This document shows positions 1 through 16,029 of a stretch of DNA of 64,000 bases, in pieces. This DNA is from Physella acuta. Lineage: Eukaryota; Mollusca; Gastropoda; Physidae. The first letter of the stretch is position 1; each line of letters starts with the position of its first letter. The position numbers were made by a program, and so were the translations under genes. The DNA lies in contig NW_026732982.1 of assembly GCF_028476545.1 (NCBI RefSeq), forward strand, positions 248,001 to 312,000, written 5' to 3'. Below the pieces are notes generated by a model that made no database searches, was not told where the DNA came from, and was given only the letters and a program-made list of their open reading frames with translations.

Positions 1-340
1 TGTATACTTAACAACGCAAACATCCACTCAAAGGTTCGTTTTCTCCTTAACTCTAATGCACCTACAGATACAAAATTACACCTTCGATATTGCTTCAGAA
101 TTAATTCAGCAATTACATAAAAGTTAATTAGCTAGTGTGTTTACATTTGTGTATCAATAAATCTTACGGACTAATTATCTTTTATTTGACACAATAAACA
201 ATAAAGTGAACGACAAAATCATCATCAAAGAAATATTTCGCCTCCATTCGTACAAGTGGCTGAGATAGGAAAAGTAACTACATTATCTCGCGATTTGCTA
301 AAAATAAAAAAAAAATCGAACCAATAGTAAATAAAAAAAC
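1..340. other. Non-repetitive AT-rich sequence
   Basis: I see no exon, RNA gene or repeat here. The sequence is AT-rich with one oligo(A) tract near 305-320. Confidence 0.5.
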
Positions 341-400
341 ACGCACAAACACACACACACACACAAACACACACACATCCCCCCACACACACCCACACAA
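341..400. repeat. CA-rich microsatellite
   Basis: Interrupted (CA)n with (ACAC/CCCC) variants. Open frames through it are artefacts. Confidence 0.85.
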
Positions 401-654
401 CGAAACAAATTTTGACGTGGAACAAAAATTGAGCTCTCCTCCAAGACAAACAACTCGTGACGTCAGGCATGAATGCATTACGGAGAAGACAAGGGGGAGC
501 ACTGCGATTCCAATTGTCTGCTATTAGTTTTGAATATTATCACATTAGCATTTCATCCCCGCGCTGGGAGCTCGCGGCTTTTATGGGTATTGGTTTGGGG
601 AAAACCCGTTCACATCAGTATTGGTTAGGGAAAACCCGATTACATCCGAATTGG

Positions 655-1727
655 TAAGGAGAAAGTACACGAATCTTGTCAGTACAAAGTGTACACATTT
701 TTGAGTAAAAAGTACTTGAATCTTGTCAATAAAAAAGTGCACGAATCTTGTCAGTAGTACACCAATCTTGTCAGTAAAACATACTTGAATCTTGTCATTT
801 ATTAATTAGTCATCCAATTGAGTCTAATTTAATGTCATATTGCATTGTCATCGGGTCTTGGCCCACGTGCCGAATTTCAGAGAAATTGATCGCTTAGAAA
901 TGCCCGATATTTCTCTCACCCGTTTCGATCCAGAGTAAGCAAGTTCAATAAAAGCTTGTAAAAAGTGCACGAATCTTGTCAGAAAAAAGTACACGAATCT
1001 TGTCAGTAAAAAGTACACGAATCTTGTCAGTAAAAAGTACACGAATCTTGTCAGTAACAAGTACACGAATCTTGTCAGTAAAAAGTACACGAATCTTGTC
1101 AGTAAAAAGTACACGAATCTTGTCAGTAAAAAGTACACGAATCTTGTCAGTAAAAAGTACACGAATCTTGTCAGTAAAAAGTACACGAATCTTGTCAGTA
1201 AAAAGTACACGAATCTTGTCAGTTAAAAGTACACGAATCTTGTCAGTAAAAAGTACACGAATCTTGTCAGTAAAAAGTACACGAATCTTGTCAGTAAAAA
1301 GTACACGAATCTTGTCAGTAAAAAGTACACGAATCTTGTCAGTTAAAAGTACACGAATCTTGTCAGTAAAAAGTACACGAATCTTGTCAGTAAAAAGTAC
1401 ACGAATCTTGTCAGTAAAAAGTACACGAATCGTGTCAGTAAAAAGTACACGAATCTTGTCAGTAAAAAGTACACGAATCTTGTCAGTAAAAAGTACACGA
1501 ATCTTGTCAGTTAAAAGTACACGAATCTTGTCAGTAAAAAGTACACGAATCTTGTCAGTAAAAAGTACACGAATCTTGTCAGTAAAAAGTACACGAATCT
1601 TGTCAGTAAAAAGTACACGAATCTTGTCAGTAAAAAGTACACGAATCTTGTCAGTTAAAAGTACACGAATCTTGTCAGTAAAAAGTACACGAATCTTGTC
1701 AGTAAAAAGTACACGAATCTTGTCAAT
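655..1727. repeat. 24-bp minisatellite
   Basis: About 32 near-identical 24-bp copies (AAAGTACACGAATCTTGTCA core) run from 961 to 1727, with a degenerate lead-in from 655. The period is divisible by 3, so a long frame (KSTRILSV repeats) opens on the plus strand and another on the minus strand. I read both as artefacts. Confidence 0.95.
838..955 (-). repeat. Dispersed non-coding repeat (GCGAAATTTCGATC family), copy 1
   Basis: In reverse complement it reads GGATCGAAACGGG, then GAAATATCGGGCATTTCTAAG, then ...GACCCGATGACAATGC. The same order of blocks recurs at 4080-4225, 22534-22660 and, shortened, at 61185-61310. There is no coding capacity; it is probably a non-autonomous mobile element whose ends I cannot set. 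Confidence 0.5.
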
Positions 1728-3012
1728 ACGACAATATCCAGCTGTCCTATCTTGCCAAATACAGCCACAACAATTCTTTCAACTGTTCGTGTTCCAATCG
1801 ATTAGCCGTACCCACATGAGCCAAGCTGTTGGGGCTAATTGGCGTGCGGAAATACAATGAGACGCATTAGTGACGTAGTATCACGTGACTCTTCAGTGGG
1901 CGGACCATTGGTTGTGATCATCTCAAGCACGGAGCAAGGCAGCGCCGACCTTAGGGACGGGCTTAGTGGCACCCCCCCCCTCCACCCACCCCGAGCCACG
2001 CCAGTGGGAGCAAGTTTAGAGAGCCAAATGTAAACAATAATGTAAACATACTGTATGTCATATGCACGTATCTGACGCAAATAATAACTTAAGTAACTCA
2101 GCAATATTTTACAAGAAGACAAACTATTTTTGTTGCTACATATTTTGATTTTTTTGTTAAAGAAGAAATCATTTTGCCTCGAATAGAATGTATATACTTG
2201 AATAGGAAGTATTGATTATTGGCAACATAACGCACCGACGCACATTGTTTTTTTCCCTTCCATTTGTACAAAGACAGCCGTTCCATTTGAACCGTGTCCA
2301 TATATTGTAGTTTTAATTGAGGATTGTTTTAACTGAACAGTACTCAGATATTGCTGTTCTCATTTTCAACAAAAATGGAAAAAAAAAAAATAAATAAAAA
2401 CGAAAGTGCGTCATTGAAATTAGACAGATATAAATTCTGCTAACGGCGAAAAATAATATAAAATAACTTTATTGTTGCACATACGTGCCAACAACATAGA
2501 TAAATACATTTAATATTACCAGGGAGGGTGGGAAAGAGAGATTAGACGTCACATGATCCGTCGCCACCATGACGTCACATATTCACACAGTTACCCCCCA
2601 TGATGTATACAGATTACCAAAACTGATACCGCTTCTCTCCCCCTTTATAACGCTACCCACCAGCCGGAAGTGATGTCACCAAACGTCACCGCCACCACAC
2701 TTAACCCTCCTCCTCCAGTCATTACCTCACCCATCCTCCGCTCACCACACTCATGCATATTTAAATTAATAATTCGCCGATTAAGATTATAATTAATCCT
2801 TTAATCGTCTTACTTCTTTCGACATTTGACAAAACGCTTGCATAATTTTGTCCGACGAAAAACATTTTTCACTTTAACACCCAGCTAGCGACTATCGTAA
2901 AATAGGAAGAGAAAATTATTATTGGTCAATTAGTATCGATGAATTCCGATTGTTTTAGCGCTAATTAATTAGACTCTGGTAGCAGCCAAGACACTGATGC
3001 CATTTACGTGAC
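1728..3012. other. Intergenic sequence upstream of gfi1 exons; possible conserved island at 2640-2990
   Basis: No exon was recognised. The stretch 2740-2990 is non-repetitive and dense in TAAT/ATTA motifs (homeodomain-type cores) and lacks the simple repeats of its surroundings. A perfect TGACGTCA occurs near 2570. Any regulatory role is inference. Confidence 0.3.
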
Positions 3013-3164
3013 CAGTGTATGTTCCAGACGTTTTGCTCCGGGGGGGGGGGGGTGGGGGTGGAGGAGGACACTGGTAAAATTATGTTTTCTGTATAAATTC
3101 CATTTCTTTTTTTTTGGGGGGGGGGGGGGGTAGCCTCCATAAGAGATGCCTGGGAGAGACTCTG
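3013..3164. mobile_element. G-tract hAT-like MITE (family A), copy 1
   Basis: It starts CAGTGTATGTTCCAGAC and ends GCCTGGGAGAGACTCTG, with two long G runs and a shared AT-rich core (TTTCTGTATAAATTCCATTT) between. The flanking 8-mers TACGTGAC and TAAATGAC match at six of eight bases, as expected for an old hAT target duplication. Confidence 0.7.
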
Positions 3165-3349
3165 TAAATGACGTCATATGTTGTTTTTTTTTGCCTAGTG
3201 TTCTCACTCCAAAGAAGTGTATGCAATACGAAAGAGAAATAACCGGCTATTGTTAGAAATTAGGAGGGGAAGTAAATCTAAATAATGAGGGGTTGGAGTT
3301 ATGTTTCTTCAATCAGCCTGATGGCGGTATTTCAGTCGTAGGTCAGGCG

Positions 3350-3590
3350 CTTATATTTGGGGTAGGACTTTTAAAATGGCTCCTACATTTGGAGTAGGTC
3401 TTTTAAAATGGCTCCTACATTTGGGGTAGGTCTTTTAAAATGGCTCCTCATTTTTAAGATGAGTGTTTTATAATGGCTCCCAAATTTTGGGGTAGGTCTT
3501 TAAAAATGGCTCTTAAATTTTAGGGGTAGGTATTTTAAAATGTCTCCTAAATTTTCGGCTAGGTCTTTTAAAATGGATCCTAAATTTGAA
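3350..3590. repeat. 33-bp minisatellite
   Basis: About seven imperfect units with GGTAGGTCTTTTAAAATGG as core lie in the upstream intron or flank of gfi1. Confidence 0.85.
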
Positions 3591-3829
3591 TTTGAATGAT
3601 GAATGTTCGGAAATGCCATTTTTGATGGGGAAAAAACAATTAAAAAAAAAGAGCCCACCAAATAAACGTTTACGATGATCCAGCGATCGAATAAAATGAA
3701 TACAGATCAGACATTGAATAGTTTTAGGGGTGAGCACAAGTCGGACAAATCCCTCACACGCCACCGTCACTCACCCGCTTAAAGAGCGCACGCTCCACTT
3801 AACATAACACAAACAGGTAGCTAATGCGG

Positions 3830-3980
3830 TCATTGCGACATCTGAACCGATCACCGGGCCACCCAATCATTGGCCGCTCACCCCGGCACGTGACCAGCCC
3901 ACCTGTGCCAGCAGCCAAGAGAGAATGTTACTCATCCATAGCTCAGGTGTTTTAATTAACGGCTCACCTTGTCAAAAATG
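3830..3980 (+). promoter_or_regulatory. E-box-rich non-repetitive block before gfi1 exon at 4341
   Basis: Within about 110 bp there are CACGTG (3889), CACCTG (3901) and CAGGTG (3944), with CCAATCATTGG at 3863. Senseless genes are known targets of proneural bHLH factors that bind E-boxes. Use of these sites here is inference only. Confidence 0.25.
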
Positions 3981-4049
3981 GTGAAAGAGGGATTAAAATA
4001 ATTGTCGAAAAAGCCATAATGTAAATCAATTGGTATTTTTAAAAAAACC

Positions 4050-4230
4050 CAGCTTTTATTTAACTTGCTTCCTCTTTCTGTCTATCTGTCGTCATTGATC
4101 AAAACTGCCGAGCGAAATTTCGATCACTTCTAGTTGACCGATTCGTTTCAAACTTGGCACTTGGGTCTAGACCCGATCCGATGACAATGCAATTTGACAT
4201 TTTTGTCAAATTTGACTTAATATTATAGGC
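4050..4230 (+). repeat. Dispersed non-coding repeat, copy 2
   Basis: It contains GCGAAATTTCGATCACTT, TTTCAAACTTGGCAC and ACCCGATCCGATGACAATGC in the same order as the other copies listed. It lies just upstream of the first visible gfi1 exon. Confidence 0.5.
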
Positions 4231-4340
4231 CTACCTTATTCTAATTTTATGAATTAATTAAAATTTCCCACATAAAGTACTATTTATCGCGCTATTATGA
4301 GCGCACTTTTCACGTTCCTTTGTTTGTTTTTCTCCTCCAG

Positions 4341-8360
<4,020 letters not shown>

Positions 8361-8736
8361 CAACCGATTACGTGATATCTCCTTGTTAGTTCATTTACCT
8401 CACGGCTGACTTACATTTTATTACCAAGTTTTTCTCTTTCTTTTCTTCATCGGACGGCGTCCGTTCACTTGTGCCATCAATTAAAACTAATCAATGATTG
8501 ATTTGTGTATTGAACTTGATAACATTACAGTTTTATAGAATATCATTCTTTGATAAAAACAGTTCACACTTTTATTTATGTTGGGAAGGTAATTGTCTAC
8601 TGTATAGAACATTGTTATGGCTGATCATTGTTTTACTGACATGTTCGATACATCGATCTCAACATCCAATCAATCGTTGTGTGCGGGTGTAAGGAATCCT
8701 CCAGTACATTGACTTGTTCTGGCTTGTTGTGGTGGG

Positions 8737-9971
8737 TCAAGGTGAATTTGTCGGGGGTCAAGGTGAATATGTTGGGGTCAAGGTGAATGTATCGGGGTCA
8801 AGGTGAATTTGTCGGGGTCAAGGTGAATTTGTCGGGGTCAAGGTGAATTTGTCGGGGTGAAGGTGAATTTGTCGGGGTGAAGGTGAATGTATCGGGGTCA
8901 AGGTGAATTTGTCGGGGTCAAGGTGAATTTGTCGGGGTCAAGGTGAATTTGTCGGGGTGTAGGTGAATGTATCGGGGTCAAGGTGAATTTGTCGGGGTCA
9001 ATGTGAATTTGTCGGGGTCAAGGTGAATTTGTCGGGGTCAAGGTGAATTTGTCGGGGTCAATGTGAATTTGTCGGGGTGAAGGTGAATGTATCGGGGTCA
9101 AGGTGAATTTGTCGGGGTCAATGTGAATTTGTCGGGGTGAAGGTGAATGTATCGGGGTCAAGGTGAATTTGTCGGGGTCAAGGTGAATTTGTCGGGGTCA
9201 ATGTGAGTTTGTCGGGGTCAAGGTGAATTTGTCGGGGTGAAGGTGAATGTATCGGGGTCAAGGTGAATTTGTCGGGGTCAATGTGACTTTGTCGGGGTCA
9301 AGGTGAATTTGTCGGGGTCAATGTGAATTTGTCGGGGTGAAGGTGAATGTATCGGGGTCAAGGTGAATTTGTCGGGGTCAAGGTGAATTTGTCGGGGTCA
9401 AGGTGAATTTGTCGGGGTCAAGGTGAATGTATCGGGGTCAAGGTGAATTTGTCGGGGTCAATGTGAATTTGTCGGGGTCAAGGTGAATTTGTCGGGGTGA
9501 AGGTGAATGTATCGGGGTCAAGGTGAATTTGTCGGGGTCAAGGTGAATTTGTCGGGGTGAAGGTGAATGTATCGGGGTCAAGGTGAATTTGTCGGGGTCA
9601 AGGTGAATTTGTCGGGGTCAATGTGAGTTTGTCGGGGTCAAGGTGAATTTGTCGGGGTGAAGGTGAATGTATCGGGGTCAAGGTGAATTTGTCGGGGTCA
9701 ATGTGACTTTGTCGGGGTCAAGGTGAATTTGTCGGGGTCAATGTGAATTTGTCGGGGTGAAGGTGAATGTATCGGGGTCAAGGTGAATTTGTCGGGGTCA
9801 AGGTGAATTTGTCGGGGTCAAGGTGAATTTGTCGGGGTGAAGGTGAATGTATCGGGGTCAAGGTGAATTTGTCGGGGTCAATGTGAATTTGTCGGGGTCA
9901 AGGTGAATTTGTCGGGGTGAAGGTGAATGTATCGGGGTCAAGGTGAATTTGTCGGGGTCAAGGTGAATTTG
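8737..9971. repeat. 20-bp minisatellite with 420-bp higher-order repeat
   Basis: About 61 units of AGGTGAATTTGTCGGGGTCA. Variants (ATGTGAG, ATGTGAC, GTATCGGGG) recur in the same order at a distance of 420 bp (21 units): 9181-9360 is identical to 9601-9780. No coding. Confidence 0.95.
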
Positions 9972-12170
9972 AAGACAAGATCAAGTCCAGTGGTGTCATC
10001 AACAGTGACATGGTGTCAACATCTAGTGACTAGTGACACGGATTAATTGACATGCTGTCTATTGTGTCTTTAGTGATCTCACGCTAGGGACGCTTTTAAA
10101 ATGACCTAATGTGTGTGACCTTATGTGAGTGACATAATGTAAGTAAACTAATGTGAATGACCTAACGGGAGTGACCTTATGTAAGTGAACTAGTGTCATT
10201 TACCTAAAATGAGATGACCTAATAATAAAAGTGAAGATAGAGATTACCCAAATGATTTAGGTCACGTGTGAACTATTTGTGACGTTGTAAATAGTGACTA
10301 ATCAGGTGACCCGTCTCCTGGACTAAGGTCACCACCGCCATGTGTAACATAATGACCTTGTAACAAGACACTGACCTTGTAACAATGTAAGACACTGACG
10401 GTGTAACATATCATCCGAACTTTCTCTTGTACATCTAACTGCTTCCCTCTCTCACAGAGGAACGTTTTGTACAGTTATTCAAAATGGGTTATCGGTAATT
10501 AATTAATTAATTAAATCTTTTCATCATGTGTTTATTTATTGCCATGGTAAAAAAAAATACACGCGCTCAGTATAGGGTACCTACATTGTAATATGCCTGT
10601 CATTTGACTGTGTGTAACTTATTTTGTCTTGTGTGGTTGTGGCTGAGTTCAAGGCGGAACTATACAGAGGTGGGGGGAGGGGGGGGGGAGGGAATGAGGG
10701 ACATTTAATTCCCAGTGGCCCCAGATAACAATAAATCTAAATGTCATTTACATCAAGCAACCCCAACATGTAAATATTAAGGGTCATTTCCTTTACTGTA
10801 TGACCCCACCCACCCCTGACTACTGGGGATAATAATAATTCCGTTTGTATACTTTGTTTTCTAAGCATCAACATATCTAGTATTTATTAAAGTGCAATGT
10901 ATAGAATGTCTTTGTTTTGATTTGATTCAGTTACCTAGATACCTCGCATAGCGATACTTCACCTATTCAATGGGAGCTGGGTATTCGCCACTCAATTATC
11001 AATGGGACAATAAATGTTTGAAAGAAGCCATATTCATCATTCTGTAATTACTATTCTTTGCGTTGACCATAATGTTAAACGCTAACTATTTTACAACCAA
11101 ACTACACGCAACGGTAAAGTCTCAGTTTTTAAATACATTTTCTGTACATAATTCTGCTCAAGTGTAACTTATACCGTCGGGTGAGTTCTAAGATTTGTCA
11201 TGCTAGTAACAAAACGACTGCCACACAACCATCAACATTTTTGTTTGCTGTTTGTTCTTAGCAGCCCATAACATATTCCATTTCAGAATTTACAATTTAC
11301 ATTTTGAAAATGTTACTTTCGATTTAGTGGCCAACTTCCGGTTACCTGACATGATGGCCTTTCGTAAAACAAAATAGAACAAGAGGCATTCAGTAAATTA
11401 AAAAAATGTATTTATCCTTTTTTTATTGATTCAAAAGATGAAAATAATAAAAAAAAATCTGTTGAATTAAAAATGTGTAGATTTTTAGTCATATCCAACT
11501 TTTCAATCATCAAATATTTTTTAGTCTGATGTGCGATTGTTCTTTGCTGTGAGTGTATGTGTGTATGCGTGCGTGTATATGAATGTGTATGTGTGTACGT
11601 GGACGTGTAGATAGACCTCCATGTTTTTTTCTTGTGATGTAACTATTGGCCTGTTTCGGTAGTTAGCCTTCATCAGCTCTGTTGTATTGATCTCACTGAT
11701 ATCTGTACCCTCTGGCAGATAAACAAGACGCTCTCTATAAATAGCTTTGTTACGACACCTTAAAATACTTGGGTAAAGGTTAATGTGAGTTTTAATTTTC
11801 GTTAATTACACGCTTATTTTAAAATTTTGATATTAGATTTGATTTAATGAAAGGGCGGGTTGGTACTGTACAGAAGAATAACTAGGTTTTGAGTTAAATT
11901 AAGGTAGATTTGAGTAACTGCTAAAAAGTTTAGATAAATGAATTACCTGAGATGTAAGATTAGGCTAATCCTCTCACAGTTTACTTTTAAAACAATTTCA
12001 TTTTCCCTGGACACGTTTTGTTTAGCGTGTAATGTCCAGGAAATTATGGTACAATATTCGCAGCGAATGTGGCCAAACTTGCTGATTTAATGAATAAAAA
12101 ACTGACAACATTCATGCTGTGTTTTGTTTTATTTTTAGAACATTGGAGTACAATGGAGAAGTTAAAGTAC
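9972..12170. other. Intergenic sequence 3' of gfi1
   Basis: No exon was found. The part to about 10400 is a degenerate GTGAC-rich repeat. Possible poly(A) signals (AATAAA) lie near 10728 and 11005, so part may be gfi1 3' UTR. The rest is AT-rich unique sequence. Confidence 0.4.
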
Positions 12171-12176
12171 AGGAAG

Positions 12177-12424
12177 CAGAGGCGTAGCGACCCTTCCCGG
12201 CGCCCGGGGACAAACTTTTCGATTTGCACCCCCCCTCAAACTTTCGATTTGCACCCCTCCCTCGAGATTTTGATTTGCATCCCCCCCCTCCCCCTCAAAC
12301 TTTCAATTTCCACCCCCCTCAACCTTTCAATTTATTTTTCCAACCCATTTTGGCGCCCCCTAAGCTCAGCGCCCGGGGACATATGTCCCCCCCCCCCCCC
12401 CGCCCCCCCCTCGCTACGCTACTG
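12177..12424. mobile_element. hAT-like MITE (family B, CAGAGGCGTAGC ends), copy 1
   Basis: Terminal repeats CAGAGGCGTAGCGACC and TCGCTACGCTACTG are inverted. An exact 8-bp target duplication ACAGGAAG flanks it (12169-12176 and 12425-12432). The interior is a C-rich series of TTTCGATTTGCACCCC units and the palindrome GGGGACATATGTCCCC. Confidence 0.85.
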
Positions 12425-12841
12425 ACAGGAAGTTAAAAGTAAAAAAAAGTGTATACGATGGAATGGAATAAATGTTGTGTATCAATTAAATTTAATTAAT
12501 ATGTCTTAGTTACAATTAATCAATGTCTTAGTTAAATTTAATCAATATATTTTAAAGTTAATCAATATATCATAGATTTAATCAATATATCTTAGTTAAA
12601 GTTAATAAAAAAGTAGAACATAGTCACGTTTTCTAGATTCAAATACTTAATTAGGAGAAAATGGTTATTGAAATAATAAATAAGGACACACAACATATAA
12701 CATTAGATAGCAAAGTTGTACACACAACACATCATTCGGTAAAATTGTGGTGCACAGCATACATCATCATATAACATTATTATGCACATCACACATCGTT
12801 AGGTAACATTGCTGTACGTTTTTCTAATATGGAGATATCTT

Positions 12842-13275
12842 ACCTGTTATATTACCTGTTACCATCACAAGGCCGATGTATCACCTGATACCATCACAAA
12901 GCCGATCTATCACCTGATACCATCACAAGGTTGTACTATCACCTGATACCATCACAAGGCCGATCTACCACCATATACCATCATAAGGCTGTACTATCCC
13001 CTGATACCATCCCAAGGCCAATATATCACCGAATAACATCACAAGGCCGATATACCACCTGATACCATCACAAGGCCAATATATCCCCTGATACCATCAC
13101 AAAGCCAATATATCACTGAATAACATCACAAGGCCGTACTATCACCTGATACCATCACAAGGCCAATCTACCATCGGATACCATCACAAGGCCAATATAT
13201 CACCTGTTACCATCCCAAGGCTAATATATCACCGAATAACATCACAAGGCTGTACTATTACCTGATACCATCACT
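12842..13275. repeat. 29-bp minisatellite
   Basis: About 14 imperfect units with ATCACCTGATACCATCACAA as core. The 410 bp before it (12430-12840) are AT-rich with short TTAATCAATAT repeats and no gene. Confidence 0.88.
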
Positions 13276-14010
13276 ACACAAGATTAATGATCCAGGTAAA
13301 GAAAAAAATAACGGACGTTCAAAGCTAAAGTGAAAGTAAAAACCTTTGCTCCGTCACACGAACCACACGCCACCGCGGGGGTCCGTGAACTTTTGAACTA
13401 ACGGAGAATCAAATATCTAGACCTTCAGACGGTGATCTCAATAATTCAACGGCCATTTTCTTCACACCAGATTCGACTTTGATAATAACTCAAAGATGGT
13501 GTAAGTTGAAGGATTGTGAAAATATGCGGATGGGAGCTTGGACGAGAGTTTAAAAAAAAAATTAGAACAACCGACTTAAAGTTCAAACAAACGGATTTTA
13601 TTATCCGCTCCGTTCTAACCCGGACAGTTCGGTCAGCCGTTGATGTCAACACGGTGCCAACAAGATGACAGAAGTTGATACGTCACGGACGTCACGTGAT
13701 ACGTTACGGGACGTCACCCACAGGAAAGACGTCAGTCACAGATCGTTGGACGTCAACAAAGTCTGTCGACTTGACGCCTCGTTGGTTTTTCATCGCCTCT
13801 GTTCTCGCCGTGTCAAACTGTCTGAAACAATGAATAACATGTTGTTGTTTTTTGTGTTTAATCGTAGTCCGAAGTACACAGCGATACACGATACAATTGG
13901 CTTAGACGTACCACTATTGGACAAATCAGCACCAAATCTTAATAATTTTCTCAGCGACGTCACTGTAGTGAATGACGTCATTGTTGTACTTCGAACCTGG
14001 TGGTACCGGG
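13276..14010. other. Intergenic; unsupported open frame
   Basis: A plus-strand frame of 159 codons (13665-14144) runs from a GACGTCAC-rich stretch into the next minisatellite. It matches nothing I recognise and has no splice or domain support, so I do not call it a gene. Several TGACGTCA-like palindromes occur. Confidence 0.35.
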
Positions 14011-14014
14011 CGAC

Positions 14015-15325
14015 ATCAACACATCACACATACAAACAAATTAACACATCATACAACCAAACACATCAACACATCACACATACAAACAAATTAACACATC
14101 ATACAACCAAACACATCAACACATCACACATACAAACAAATTAACACATCACGCAACCAAACACATGAACACATCACATATTTAAACAAATCAACAAAAA
14201 CATCAACAAACACATCAACACATCACATATTTAAACAAATCAACAAACACATCAACAAACACATCAACAAACACATCAATACATCACATATTTAAACAAA
14301 TCAACAAACACATCAACAATCACATCAACACATCACATATTTCAACAAATCAACAAACACATCAACAAACACATCAACACATCACATATTTAAACAAATC
14401 AACAAACACATCAACAAACACATCAACACATCACATATTTAAACAAATCAACAAAAACATCAACAAACACATCAACACATCACATATTTAAACAAATCAA
14501 CAAACACATCAACAAACACATCAACACATCACATATTTAAACAAATCAACAAAAACATCAACAAACACATCAACACATCACATATTTAAACAAATCAACA
14601 AACACATCAACAAACACATCAACACATCACATATTTAAACAAATCAACAAAAACATCAACAAACACATCAACACATCACATATTTAAACAAATCAACAAA
14701 CACATCAACAAAAACACATCAACAAACACATCAACACATCACATATTTAAACAAATCAACAAACACATCAACAAAAACACATCAACAAACACATCAACAA
14801 ACACATCAACACATCACATATTTAAACAAATCAACAAAAACATCAACAAACACATCAACAAACACATCAACACATCACATATTTAAACAAATCAACAAAC
14901 ACATCAACAAAAACACATCAACAAACACATCAACACATCACATATTTAAACAAATCAACAAACACATCAAAAACGCATCAACACATCACATATTTAAACA
15001 AATCAACTAACACATCAACAAACACATCAACACATCACATATTTAAACAAATCAACTAACACATCAACAAACACATCAACACATCACATATTTAAACAAA
15101 TCAACTAACACATCAACAAACACATCAACACATCACATATTTAAACAAATCAACAAACACATCAACAAACACATAAACACATCACATATTTAAACAAATC
15201 AACAAACACATCAACAAACGCATAAACACATCACATATTTAAACACATCAGCAAACACATCAACACATCACATATTTAAACACATCAACAAACACATCAA
15301 CAAACACATCAACACATCACTCACA
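14015..15325. repeat. About 49-bp complex minisatellite
   Basis: Alternating ACATCAACAA 10-mers and CACATATTTAAACAAATCAA blocks over 1.3 kb, with an earlier degenerate form (ACACATACAAACAAATTAAC) at its left end. Confidence 0.93.
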
Positions 15326-15337
15326 TATCCAGACAGA

Positions 15338-15572
15338 ACGGTGTGGTCGGATGTTACAGCGCCCGACTGATGACCCGAAAGTCTCAAGTTCGGATCTCGT
15401 ACTCTAGTCTCGTAGGAGGTCGTTGAGTCCACTTAGCTCTAATGGGTACCTTTCACGTGTGGAAAATTAAAGGCGGCTGGGCACTTTGCTGGTAAACAAG
15501 ATCCCTTCATACACCGTGATCAAGAAACAGATGAACTCTACTTCATCTGCCCTGTGGATCGACAGGTCCTAC
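15338..15572 (+). mobile_element. tRNA-derived SINE, copy 1
   Basis: The head ACGGTGTGGTCGGATGTTAC...AAGTTCGGATCTC resembles tRNA A and B boxes. The core AGCTCTAATGGGTACCT...TTAAAGGCGGCTGG and a tail AACTCTACTTCATCTGCCC are shared with the copies near 41.4 and 44.8 kb. Confidence 0.7.
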
Positions 15573-15582
15573 TTTTACTTTA

Positions 15583-15850
15583 CACATGCAAACATCAAAA
15601 CATCACACATATAGATAAGTTAATCAAAACATCGCATATAGATAAGTAAATCAAAACAACACATATAGATAATAAATAAAAACTTAACATATAGATAAGT
15701 AAATCAAAACAACACATATAGATAAGTAAATCAAAACAACACATATAGATGATAAATAAAAACTTAACATATAGATGATAAATAAAAACATCAAATTTAG
15801 ATAAGTCAATAAAAACAACACACTATCAAACTAACCAACACATCCCTAAA
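15583..15850. repeat. Imperfect 27-bp AT-rich tandem repeat
   Basis: ACATATAGATAAGTAAATCA units, degenerate at both ends. Unique AT-rich sequence follows to 16030. Confidence 0.8.
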
Positions 15851-16029
15851 AAAACGTCAACACAACAAATGAACTCACATTTTTAAAAATCTGCCAGCAA
15901 TATTTAACGAGACCTTTTTCTGCAACGCACTCATGCCATTATTTACTTAATTTAATTAAAAAGTACAACAGCGAAAACTCATACACGGCCATAATTCGGG
16001 GTTCATTCAATCATCAGTGATATCATTTG

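Noticed and set aside
976-1860. 294-codon KSTRILSV frame
   Set aside because: The 24-bp period keeps frames open on both strands, and the non-repeat tail shows no domain.
1-4340. SNAG-domain first exon of gfi1
   Set aside because: I looked for a MPRSFLVK-like start on the plus strand and found none; it is probably outside the window.
13665-14144. 159-codon plus-strand frame as a host gene
   Set aside because: The last third is minisatellite and the first part has no recognisable domain, splice site or conserved motif.
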